DNA of 12,732 nucleotides from JBBSEZ01 sp038239195 (GTDB lineage: Bacteria > Planctomycetota > Planctomycetia > Gemmatales > Gemmataceae): positions 1-12,732 of the forward strand of contig JBBSEZ010000293.1 of assembly GCA_038239195.1 (NCBI GenBank), in the 5' to 3' direction. Position numbers and translations under genes: made by a program. Positions 6,942 to 12,732 of the stretch are shown piece after piece. The notes under the pieces are model-generated. The model made no database searches. It was not told the DNA's origin and was given only the letters and a program-made list of their open reading frames with translations. Each line of letters begins with the position of its first letter. The stretch's first letter is position 1.

Positions 6942-6999
6942 GTGGGGCAGGCTTCCAGCCGGCGGACGTGTTGGCTGGCAGGCTGGAAGCCTGCCCCAC
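6942..6999. repeat. 19-base perfect inverted repeat
   Basis: GTGGGGCAGGCTTCCAGCC (6942-6960) and its exact reverse complement (6981-6999) flank a 21-22-base class loop (6961-6980, 20 bases) that itself contains GGCTGGCA. It would form a very stable hairpin on either strand. No T-run follows, so it is not a classical terminator. It resembles a REP-like mobile palindromic repeat. Confidence 0.8.
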
Positions 7000-7021
7000 A
7001 TGGCCCAAACGACGATCGAGG

Positions 7022-7047
7022 CCCCCCTGCGGATTCGTTCAGGGGGG
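7022..7047. repeat. C7/G7-type inverted repeat
   Basis: CCCCCCT (7022-7028) and AGGGGGG (7041-7047) are exact complements around a 12-base loop. It could stall polymerase but has no following T-run. It lies between two larger palindromes. Confidence 0.4.
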
Positions 7048-7082
7048 TGCCTGGGGGCTGAGATGAAACGCTTTTCCCCGGG

Positions 7083-7129
7083 CCTCCCGAAGGGAGGACG
7101 GGTTCCCCGGGCAGGCCGGAGGCCTGCCC
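7083..7129. repeat. two tight hairpins just past the oxygenase stop
   Basis: CCTCCC-gaa-GGGAGG (7083-7097) and GGGCAGGCC-gga-GGCCTGCCC (7109-7129) are perfect stems with 3-base loops. The second begins 11 bases after the stop codon of the leftward oxygenase gene and could act as a transcript end or mRNA stabiliser, although no T-run follows. Its GCAGGC/GCCTGCCCCAC arms share sequence with the palindrome at 6942-6999, so it may be a shorter member of the same repeat family. Confidence 0.5.
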
Positions 7130-7139
7130 CACCTCTCCC

Positions 7140-7808
7140 CTACTCTTTCTCCACCTTTAGCGGCCAGGTCTCGGCGTTCGACGCCCCCGCCCAGCGCAGG
7201 GAGAAGTTGGCCGAGATCGCCAGCCGCGGGGCGTCGCCCAGGTGCGGCGTGACCGAGTGCCATACGTAGGCGGGGAACAGCAGCATCAGCCCCGGCCGGG
7301 GGTAGACCTTCACGTGATCGACGGCCGGCAGCGCCGTCAGGTTGGCATTGAAGCGCGGGTCGTGCAGCACCAGCACGCCATCGTCGGCGTCGAAGTAGTC
7401 GTGCGCCGGCTCCGCGCCCGGTAAGGACACGGGCGCCCGCCCGTAGTCCGCGGTCTTGACGTAATAGATGCCCACCACGTCGGCGTTGTGGTTGTGGACG
7501 AGGGTCAGCTCGCCCTTCTTCGCATAGTTGCTGAACAGCACCACGTCCACGCTCAGATCGCCGGGCACCGCCTCGGCGCGGAGCCAGCGGGCAAGGCCGT
7601 CGAGGAACATCTCGCGCAGCCGGGCGATGGCCGGGCAGGTATCGGCGAGGCCCAGCAGGTTGAGCGCGTCGGGGTGCATGTTGAAGTCGGCGCGGAACTC
7701 CTCGCGCGTGGCGAACAGCCCGAGCAGGTCGCGGTTCAACTCGTCCACGTCGGGGAACTGGAGGGTGAGGAGCCGCGTGGGGAAAAGTGCCAGTTCGGAC
7801 GTCTGCAT
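7140..7808 (-). CDS. putative 2OG-Fe(II) oxygenase (TIGR02466-like)
   Basis: A 222-residue predicted 2-oxoglutarate and iron(II)-dependent oxygenase. The double-stranded beta-helix signature is clear in the second half: LTLVHNHNADVVGIYYVK (102-118) offers the first metal ligands (His105/His107), PGLMLLFPAYVWHSVTPH (172-189) the distal His184, and Arg195 in APRLAISANFSLRW is placed to bind the 2OG carboxylate. The length and the order 'HNHNAD-GIYYV ... FP-WH-V-P ... R-ISANF' fit the TIGR02466 group, whose substrates are unknown. The ATG at 7808 follows AAGAGG at 9 bases, and a TATAAT box lies 45 bases upstream. The gene is divergent from the Uma2 gene; hairpins follow its stop. No substrate can be inferred from the neighbours. 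Confidence 0.78.
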   Translation of the reverse strand: MQTSELALFPTRLLTLQFPDVDELNRDLLGLFATREEFRADFNMHPDALNLLGLADTCPAIARLREMFLDGLARWLRAEAVPGDLSVDVVLFSNYAKKGELTLVHNHNADVVGIYYVKTADYGRAPVSLPGAEPAHDYFDADDGVLVLHDPRFNANLTALPAVDHVKVYPRPGLMLLFPAYVWHSVTPHLGDAPRLAISANFSLRWAGASNAETWPLKVEKE

Positions 7809-7852
7809 CGTCGGTGCCTCTTGTCGGAACGCGCCGCCTCGGCGTTCTGCGG

Positions 7853-7883
7853 ATTATATCCGGCGCCAGGGGAAGCGGAACAA
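7853..7883 (-). promoter_or_regulatory. promoter candidate for the oxygenase gene
   Basis: On the minus strand TATAAT (7858-7853) is a perfect -10, 45 bases ahead of the ATG at 7808, with TTGTTC (7883-7878) as a weak -35 at 19-base spacing. The layout parallels that ahead of ygiQ. Confidence 0.45.
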
Positions 7884-7972
7884 GGGGGGGCCAACCTCCG
7901 TTGCCGCCGGGCTTCGCGCTCGGCTATTCTCTGCGTATGCTCGGCCCGAAGGTTTCGCCGGAGGGGACCACC

Positions 7973-8524
7973 ATGACGACGGAGGAATTGCTCGCCCTGC
8001 CCGACGACGGGGCCGAGCGCTGGCTGATCCGCGGAGAGCTCCGTGAGATACCTGGGACGGTACGCAATCGCCGGCACCGTTGGCACGGCCGCATCATGAC
8101 GCGCGTTGCGAAGTTTCTCGATAATTGGCTCGACAACCAGCCCGAGCCGCGCGGCTCCGTTCTGTGCGGGGAGGCCGGGTGCCGGCTGCGGCGCAACCCG
8201 GACACGACGGTCGGCATCGACGTCGTTTACATCGGGGCAGCCCTCGCGGCCAGCGATCCCCAAGACACGACCCTGATCGACAGCGTTCCCGTCTTGGTGG
8301 TCGAGGTGCTCTCGCCCAGCGACGTGCAAGAGCAGATCGACGACAAGATCGACAGCTATCTGCAAGCAGGGGTGCCCCTGGTCTGGGTGATCGACCCGCA
8401 CGACCGCACCGTGTTGATCTACCGCCCGGAGCAGGAGCCCGAACTGGTCAACGTACGCCAGGAACTTTCCGCCGAGCCGCACCTGCCGGGCTTCCGCGTC
8501 CCGGTGGCCCAGCTCTTCGTCTGA
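7973..8524 (+). CDS. Uma2 family (DUF820) PD-(D/E)XK nuclease-fold protein
   Basis: A 183-residue protein of the Uma2 family, very numerous in cyanobacteria and planctomycetes and built on a restriction-endonuclease-like fold; the biological role is unsettled. The family layout is complete: MTTEELLALPDDGAERWLIR at the N-terminus, GIDVVYI with Asp83, VLVVEVLSPSD with Glu111, DDKIDSYLQAGVPLVWVIDP with Lys125, and HLPGFRVPVAQLF at the end. Asp83, Glu111 and a Lys are the likely catalytic set. The ATG at 7973 is preferred over the in-frame ATG at 7937 because GGAGGGG lies 6 bases before it and the family normally begins at this point. It stands alone, divergent from the oxygenase gene and followed by some 300 gene-free bases before the chemosensory operon. 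Confidence 0.9.
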   Translation: MTTEELLALPDDGAERWLIRGELREIPGTVRNRRHRWHGRIMTRVAKFLDNWLDNQPEPRGSVLCGEAGCRLRRNPDTTVGIDVVYIGAALAASDPQDTTLIDSVPVLVVEVLSPSDVQEQIDDKIDSYLQAGVPLVWVIDPHDRTVLIYRPEQEPELVNVRQELSAEPHLPGFRVPVAQLFV

Positions 8525-8825
8525 GTTCGGCCCTTCCACCCTCTGTCGCTCTTCCCTTCGACGGCGGACGGCGAACAACGATTGCTCGTCCCCGTGCCTT
8601 CCGCGCCTGGACTGACCCCCATCCCGATGGGCGCCGACCGCACAACCCTGAAGTCGAGTCAAACCGCATCTTTCTCGTGCGGCGCCACCCACACCGGCGG
8701 GAAAAAGGTTGCCGCGCCCAAATGGGATGCTGGATAATCACAAAGGCCCCCCTATCGTGAGAGGGGCATCCGCTTGCACATCCGGAAACTTCGGCCAGGT
8801 CGGCGAGCAGAACAGGTCGGGAGCC
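8525..8825. other. gene-free interval before the chemosensory operon
   Basis: About 300 bases with no convincing frame: those crossing it are shadows of flanking genes. The right end carries a promoter candidate (8709-8738) and a small CCCCT/AGGGG stem (8749-8766) that would lie in the leader of the che mRNA. I see no terminator for the Uma2 gene and no known riboswitch. Confidence 0.5.
8709..8738 (+). promoter_or_regulatory. promoter candidate for the chemosensory operon
   Basis: TTGCCG (8709-8714) and GATAAT (8733-8738) are separated by 18 bases, matching the sigma-70 consensus at 4 of 6 and 5 of 6 positions. They lie about 90 bases before the first cheW start, in the only gap upstream of the operon. 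Confidence 0.5.
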
Positions 8826-9326
8826 ATGAATGACCTTGGAGAAGAAAAACTGCTGGAGCTCCTGATCTTCGAGCTCGCCGGACAGCGCTACGGACTTCCC
8901 GTCTCCGACGTCCGCGAGATCGTCCGCGCCGTGCCCCTCGTGCTGCTGCCTGGCGCCCCGGGCATCGTCGAAGGCGTCATCAACGTCCGCGGGAGCGTCG
9001 TCCCCGTGCTCGACGTCCGCCGGCGGTTCCGCCTCCCGCCTCGGCCCCTCCAACACACCGACCACCTCGTCATCGCACGCCTGGCGGGCCGCCCGGTGGC
9101 GCTCCGCGTGGACCGCGCCGTCGGCCTTGCCCGCCTCGCCGCGACCGACGTCGAAGACCTCCCGGACCTGTCCACCACCACGCACGCCTCCCGCATCGCC
9201 AAGCTCCCGGGCGACCTCGTGCTGATCCAGGACCTTCGGGCCCTGCTGTCGCAGGCCGAGTCCGCCGCCCTGGACCAGGCGCTCCCGGCCCCCCCATCCT
9301 CAACGAAGGAAGGAGGGCCTCCGTGA
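8826..9326 (+). CDS. cheW: CheW-like coupling protein (WspB-type)
   Basis: A 166-residue single-domain CheW adaptor, which links chemoreceptors to a CheA kinase at the membrane array. The domain begins almost at once (LLELLIFELAGQRYGLPVSDVREIVRAVPLVLLPGAP) and shows the hallmark GVINVRGSVVPVLDVRRRF, then ALRVDRAVGLARL and the closing LVLIQDLRALL. The ATG at 8826 follows AGGTCGGGAG; the purine run is close, but no other ATG in frame suits the domain. It is the first gene of the operon, and its TGA overlaps the GTG of cheR by four bases (GTGA), a sign of translational coupling. Its length and position before a CheR-TPR gene match WspB of Wsp-type pathways. The last 20 residues are a loose Pro/Ser tail. 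Confidence 0.9.
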   Translation: MNDLGEEKLLELLIFELAGQRYGLPVSDVREIVRAVPLVLLPGAPGIVEGVINVRGSVVPVLDVRRRFRLPPRPLQHTDHLVIARLAGRPVALRVDRAVGLARLAATDVEDLPDLSTTTHASRIAKLPGDLVLIQDLRALLSQAESAALDQALPAPPSSTKEGGPP

Positions 9327-10762
9327 GCTGGTCGAGCCCTGGCTACGAAGCCGCGATCGCCGTGCTGAGCCGCCGCACCGGGCTCAGCTTTCCCCCTCAG
9401 CGTCAGGACAGCGCCGAGAACGGGGTGCGCCGCGCCATGGCCCGGGCGGGCCTCGCCGACCTCGAGCGCTACCGCGCCCTCCTCGAAAGCGATGCCGGCG
9501 CGCTTGACGACCTCATCGTCGAGCTGACCGTCGGGGAGACCTACTTCTTCCGCGAGCCGGCGCAGTTTCAGTTCCTGCGCCGCGTGGCCCTGCCCGAGGT
9601 GCTGGCCCGCCGCGGCTTCCAGCACGGCGTCCGCGCCTGGAGCGCCGCCTGCGCCTCGGGGGAGGAGGCCTACTCCCTGGCCATCCTCTTCGCCGAGGAG
9701 GGGCTGGCCGGGCGAGCCTATCTCCTGGCCACCGACGTCTCGCGCGCGGCCCTGGCTCGCGCGCGCGAGGCCTCCTACAGCAATTGGTCGCTGCGCGGTG
9801 AGGGGGCCGCGCTCGCGCAGCCCTACCTGAGCCAGCGCGACAAGCTCCACGTCCTGCACGACAAAGTTCGCCGAGCCGTGACCTTCGAATACCTCAACCT
9901 GGCGCTCGACGTCTATCCCTCGTTCGCGACGGGCACCTGGGGCATGGACCTCATCCTGTGCCGCAACGTTCTCATTTACTTCGACCGCGAGACGGTCCGC
10001 GACGTGGCCCGCCGCCTGCTGGCCTCGCTCGCCCCCGGCGGCTGGCTCCTCACCGCCTCCTCCGACCCGCCCCTCGGCGGCGACGCCCCTTTCGAGACCG
10101 TCGTGACCGACGTGGGGGTGTTCTACCGCCGCGCCGAGGACAAGGTGACAGCGTGGCAAGGTGACAGGGTGACAGAAGGGGCGCCTCCGCCTCTCGCCGC
10201 GCCCTCCCCCGCACCCCCGATCCCGGCCCCCTCTGTCACCCCGTCACCTTGTCACCCCGTCCCCTTGTCACCCCCTCACCCCGTCCCCTTGTCACCTTCT
10301 CTCGAAGAGGCCCGAGAGGCGTTCGCCCAGGGCCACTACGCGCGCGCCGCCGACCTGGCGCGCGGGCTCGAGGGCGAAGCCGCCAGCGCTCTGCGCGTAC
10401 GGGCCCTGGCCAACGTCGAGATGGCGCCCGCCGAGCGCGCCTGTGCCGAAGCGGTGGCTCGGCACCCGCTCTCGGTCGAGCTTCACCACCTCCACGCGGT
10501 GCTTCTGCTGGCGCTGGGGCGCAACGAGGACGCCGCCCGGGCGGCGCGCCGCGTCATCTACCTCGACCGATCACTGGCCATCGGCCATTACACCCTCGGC
10601 TCGATCCTGTGGCAGCGCGGCGACCTCGCGGGGGCCCGGCGGGCCTACCGCAACGCACGCGACCTGTGTGCGGCCCGGCCGCCGGACGAGGTCGTCCCAC
10701 TCTCGGACGGGGAACGCGCCGGGCGCCTGGCCGAGGCGGCGGCAACCTTGCTGGAAGGATGA
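9323..10762 (+). CDS. cheR: CheR methyltransferase with C-terminal TPR-like region (WspC-type)
   Basis: A 479-residue SAM-dependent enzyme predicted to methylate glutamates on a chemoreceptor. The GTG start at 9323 follows GGAGG and overlaps the upstream cheW stop. Residues 1-75 form the CheR N-terminal helical domain ending VGETYFFREPAQF. The methyltransferase domain (about 76-272) carries the SAM-binding motif WSAACASGEEAYSLA (106-120), LATDVSRAALARA and ILCRNVLIYFD (211-221). Residues 327-479 are helical and Ala-rich (HAVLLLALGRNEDAARAARR, LGSILWQRGDLAGARRAYRNAR), fitting two to three tetratricopeptide repeats that may dock the receptor or another partner. The linker at 275-326 is a Pro/Ser/Val low-complexity stretch encoded by octanucleotide repeats and is unlikely to be ancestral. 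CheR plus TPR between two cheW genes is the Wsp/ACF arrangement. Confidence 0.92.
   Translation: MSWSSPGYEAAIAVLSRRTGLSFPPQRQDSAENGVRRAMARAGLADLERYRALLESDAGALDDLIVELTVGETYFFREPAQFQFLRRVALPEVLARRGFQHGVRAWSAACASGEEAYSLAILFAEEGLAGRAYLLATDVSRAALARAREASYSNWSLRGEGAALAQPYLSQRDKLHVLHDKVRRAVTFEYLNLALDVYPSFATGTWGMDLILCRNVLIYFDRETVRDVARRLLASLAPGGWLLTASSDPPLGGDAPFETVVTDVGVFYRRAEDKVTAWQGDRVTEGAPPPLAAPSPAPPIPAPSVTPSPCHPVPLSPPHPVPLSPSLEEAREAFAQGHYARAADLARGLEGEAASALRVRALANVEMAPAERACAEAVARHPLSVELHHLHAVLLLALGRNEDAARAARRVIYLDRSLAIGHYTLGSILWQRGDLAGARRAYRNARDLCAARPPDEVVPLSDGERAGRLAEAAATLLEG
10145..10298. repeat. octanucleotide repeat element inside cheR
   Basis: Four 8-base units read GTGACAGC, GTGGCAAG, GTGACAGG, GTGACAGA (10145-10176). 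After 58 bases come eight units of the opposite sense, GTCACCCC, GTCACCTT, GTCACCCC, GTCCCCTT, GTCACCCC, CTCACCCC, GTCCCCTT, GTCACCTT (10235-10298). Bases 10158-10175 pair with 10233-10250 with one mismatch in 18. Three octamers equal eight codons, so the protein gains an 8-residue period (VTPSPCHP, VPLSPPHP, VPLSP) without a frame break. Confidence 0.85.
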
Positions 10763-10826
10763 AGGAGGAGGGAGGAATCAGACCGGAGTGGTCCTGGTTC
10801 CTCCTTCCGAAGAGGAGGTCGAGTGC

Positions 10827-11540
10827 ATGAAGGGCGAGTCACAAAAGCAAACCGCCAAGGCGCGCTGGGCCGACTTTGTGGTCGCGGCGACGAAGGCCGC
10901 CAGGGGCAAGCGACAAACGGCAACCACGCGAACCGGGGCGATCGACTGGAAGGACCTGCACGCGCGCCTGGACGAGGCCTGGGCGAAGATCGAGGCGTCG
11001 TTGAGCCTCTCGCCCGAGGAGGCGCAGGTCAAGATGGAGGAGCGCGCCGGCGCCCTGGCCCGGGTGCCTCCGCGGCCCCCGCACGCCGACGAGGTGCTCG
11101 AGGTCGCCACCTTCATCCTGGCCAACGAGCGCTATGCGCTCGAGACGCGCCACATCCGGGAGGTGGTCCGCTTCAGCGAATTCACGCCCGTCCCCGGCGC
11201 GCCGGACTTCCTCGTGGGCCTCCTCAACCTGCGCGGCGAGGTCCTCGCCGTCTTCGACCTCCGCAAGTTCTTCGGCGTCCCTTACAAGGGCGTGTCCGAC
11301 CTCTCCCGCGTCATCGTCCTTGGGGGCGAGCGGGCCGAGTTGGGCGTGTTGGCCGACGGGGCGCACGAGGTGATGACGCTGCGCATCGACGAGGTGTTCG
11401 AGCCGCCGGGCTCGGTCGCCGGCATCGGCCGGGAGTACCTGCGCGGGGTGACCAAGGACGCGCTGATCGTGCTCGACGGCGCCGCCCTGCTCCAGGCCAC
11501 CCAGCTCTTCATCGATCAGGGCGAGGAGACCGTCCTCTAA
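10827..11540 (+). CDS. cheW: CheW-like coupling protein with N-terminal extension (WspD-type)
   Basis: A 237-residue second CheW. The ATG at 10827 follows GAGGAGGT at 7 bases, a very strong ribosome binding site, 64 bases after the cheR stop. Residues 1-90 are a basic, then helical extension (WADFVVAATKAARGKRQ; LHARLDEAWAKIEASLSLS; EEAQVKMEERAGALARVPP). The CheW domain (about 91-235) shows EVATFILANERYALETRHIREVV, FLVGLLNLRGEVLAVFDLRKFFG and DALIVLDGAALL. An extended CheW after CheR-TPR matches WspD in size and position, although the cysteine motif I associate with some WspD extensions is absent. Two different CheW proteins suggest one couples the receptor array to CheA while the other fills a specialised slot. 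The receptor gene follows after 15 bases, so the four genes form one transcription unit. Confidence 0.9.
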   Translation: MKGESQKQTAKARWADFVVAATKAARGKRQTATTRTGAIDWKDLHARLDEAWAKIEASLSLSPEEAQVKMEERAGALARVPPRPPHADEVLEVATFILANERYALETRHIREVVRFSEFTPVPGAPDFLVGLLNLRGEVLAVFDLRKFFGVPYKGVSDLSRVIVLGGERAELGVLADGAHEVMTLRIDEVFEPPGSVAGIGREYLRGVTKDALIVLDGAALLQATQLFIDQGEETVL

Positions 11541-11555
11541 CTGGGAGGAGGGGGC

Positions 11556-12732
11556 ATGAGCATTGGCAAGAAGATCGGCCTGGGATTTGGGCTGGTGTGG
11601 CTGACGCTGTTCGCCATCGGCGGGTTTTCCTTCCACAGCACCAGCCGGCTCCTCGAGGCCAACCGCGCGAACCTCGAAACCAATCGCTGGGTCGTCCACA
11701 CCTACGAGGCCCTCGCCGACCTCGAACGGGTGATCTCCCTGATGAAGGACGCGGAAACGGGCCAGCGCGGCTACCTCTTGACCGGAGAGGATGCCTATCT
11801 GCTACCTTACACCGAGGCCCGCGAGAAGGTTTTTCAAGCCCTCGATCACCTCCGGGAGCTGACCAAGGACAACGCCAACCAGCAGCGCCGCATCAAAGAG
11901 CTCGAGCGCAAGATTCGCGACAAGCTCCAGGAGCTCCAGGAGACCATCGCCCTGCGCGGGAAAAAGGACAAGGGCTTCGAGGCCGCCATGCGCGTGGTCA
12001 AGGAGGGCCGCGGCCGGAAGATCATGGTGGAAGCCCGCAAGATCGTTCAGGAAATGAAAGACGAAGAGGCCGACTTGCTGACGCGGCGGAATGCGGCGGC
12101 GGAAGCGAGCGCCAGCGCGGCGGAGTCCAACGCCAGGACCACGATGGGCGTCGTCGGGGTGGGGACGTTGCTGGCCTTCCTGTTCGTGGCGCTGGCGGGC
12201 TTCTTCATCGTTCGTTCCATCATCACTCCGGTACACAGGCTGCTGCGTGGGACCGAAATCATCGGCCGCGGGAAGCTGGACCACCTGCTGAACATCGAAT
12301 CGAAGGATGAAATCGGCGAGCTGGCCCGGGCCTTTGATCGCATGACGGAAAAGCGCCAGCAGGCCGCCGAGACGATTCGCGAGACCGTGAGCCAACTGAC
12401 CTCGGCCAGTGCCGAGATCCTGGCGAGCACGACGCAGCAGTCCGCGGGGGCGCAGGAGCAGGCGGCCGCCGTCTCCCAGACCGTGACCACCGTCGATCAA
12501 GTCACCCAGACCTCCGAACAGTCGTCCTTGCGCGCGCGGAGCGTCGGCGAGGCTGTGGGGCGCACGCAAGACATCGGCACCTCCGGCCGCCGGACGGTGG
12601 ACGAGTCGATCGCGGCGCTGGGGGCGGTGAAGGAGCAGGTGGAGGCGACGGCGGAGAACATCCTGGCGCTGGCGGAGCAGGCCCAGGCCATCGGCGCCAT
12701 CATTGCCACCGTCAACGACATCGCCGAGCAGA
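11556..12732 (+). CDS. CHASE3-HAMP methyl-accepting chemoreceptor (WspA-type), 3' end cut by window
   Basis: The frame is open from the ATG at 11556 (after GGGAGGAGGGGG) to the edge: 392 codons. Transmembrane helix 1 spans about 7-26 and helix 2 about 197-219. Between them lies a helical sensor with the CHASE3 signature AETGQRGYLLTGEDAYL (66-82), which places the sensing domain outside the membrane. HAMP follows (about 220-272, SIITPVHRLLRGTEIIGRGKLDH and DEIGELARAFDRMTEK). From 273 on, a Gln/Ala/Ser-rich coiled coil with TTQQSAGAQEQAAAVSQTVTTVDQ is the descending arm of the MCP signalling domain and carries likely methylation sites for the neighbouring CheR. The window stops at ATVNDIAEQ, just before the conserved hairpin tip that contacts CheA and CheW. 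The protein should continue for roughly 150 more residues. Confidence 0.92.
   Translation, partial: MSIGKKIGLGFGLVWLTLFAIGGFSFHSTSRLLEANRANLETNRWVVHTYEALADLERVISLMKDAETGQRGYLLTGEDAYLLPYTEAREKVFQALDHLRELTKDNANQQRRIKELERKIRDKLQELQETIALRGKKDKGFEAAMRVVKEGRGRKIMVEARKIVQEMKDEEADLLTRRNAAAEASASAAESNARTTMGVVGVGTLLAFLFVALAGFFIVRSIITPVHRLLRGTEIIGRGKLDHLLNIESKDEIGELARAFDRMTEKRQQAAETIRETVSQLTSASAEILASTTQQSAGAQEQAAAVSQTVTTVDQVTQTSEQSSLRARSVGEAVGRTQDIGTSGRRTVDESIAALGAVKEQVEATAENILALAEQAQAIGAIIATVNDIAEQ

Larger units (their letters stand above)
6445..7139. other. gene-free interval rich in short repeats
   Basis: About 695 bases between the starts of ygiQ leader DNA and the stop of the oxygenase gene. The ygiQ -10 box is at the left end. 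Frames crossing the interval encode only Arg/Pro/Gly-rich low-complexity peptides with no start signal or recognisable motif. The right half holds four separate repeat structures listed individually (6757-6848, 6942-6999, 7022-7047, 7083-7129). I see nothing else in it. Confidence 0.6.

Noticed and set aside
6445..7008. N-terminal extension of ygiQ up to 7008
   Set aside because: The extra 188 residues are low complexity, cross the octamer and palindromic repeats and the TATAAT box, and are absent from the family.
7736..10159. Long minus-strand frames opposite the Uma2, cheW and cheR genes
   Set aside because: No domain or start signal; they mirror clearly assigned plus-strand genes in GC-rich DNA.
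10235..10298. Octamer array considered as a CRISPR array
   Set aside because: Units are 8 bases with no spacers, lie inside an uninterrupted cheR frame, and no cas gene is present.
10823..12310. A 495-codon plus-strand frame overlapping the second cheW and the receptor
   Set aside because: It is an out-of-frame Arg/Gly/Pro-rich shadow; the true frames carry CheW, CHASE3 and HAMP signatures with strong ribosome binding sites.

Overview
The window is GC-rich, densely packed bacterial DNA that fits a planctomycete, probably of the Gemmata group. The best taxonomic marker is the N-terminal domain of the gene at 3213-4358 (motif RLVYSDWLEEHGD), the TIGR02996 'repeat-companion' domain that is strongly expanded in those bacteria. 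The Uma2-type protein and the octanucleotide repeats point the same way. The assignment comes from motifs read by eye, not from a search.

Left part (1-4390): the first codons of a leftward gene (1-42) lie back to back with a secreted GH39-like glycosidase (164-1570, +). A leftward series follows, read from high to low coordinates: a TIGR02996/LRR protein (3213-4358), a TIM-barrel-like protein of unknown function (2514-3152), a decayed fragment of the ygiQ 3' end (2109-2480) and an orphan RusA-type resolvase whose reading frame runs on into the antisense of the glycosidase (1364-2026). This stretch looks rearranged: the ygiQ fragment matches the intact ygiQ codon for codon at a constant offset of 2239 bases, and the rusA frame has no stop at its expected end.

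Middle (4390-8524): the intact radical-SAM gene ygiQ (4390-6444, -); about 700 bases without a gene that hold several palindromic and octanucleotide repeats; a putative 2OG-Fe(II) oxygenase (7140-7808, -); and, divergently, a Uma2-family nuclease-fold protein (7973-8524, +). Near-consensus -10 boxes lie about 40-45 bases ahead of the ygiQ and oxygenase starts.

Right part (8709-12732): a promoter candidate followed by a chemosensory operon: short CheW, CheR with a C-terminal TPR-like region, CheW with a long N-terminal extension, and a CHASE3-HAMP chemoreceptor cut off by the window end. This gene set resembles the Wsp / alternative-cellular-function (ACF) class of chemosensory pathways more than a flagellar one. 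A CheA-receiver hybrid, CheB and an output regulator would be expected just past the edge. The cheR linker is partly made of a dispersed 8-base repeat also seen between ygiQ and the oxygenase gene.

I found no CRISPR array, rRNA, tRNA, transposase or integrase. I did not find a clearly new defence or biosynthetic system. The least ordinary items are the ygiQ duplication with its two-gene interval, the run-on rusA, the octamer repeat inside cheR, and the unassigned C-terminal half of the LRR protein.
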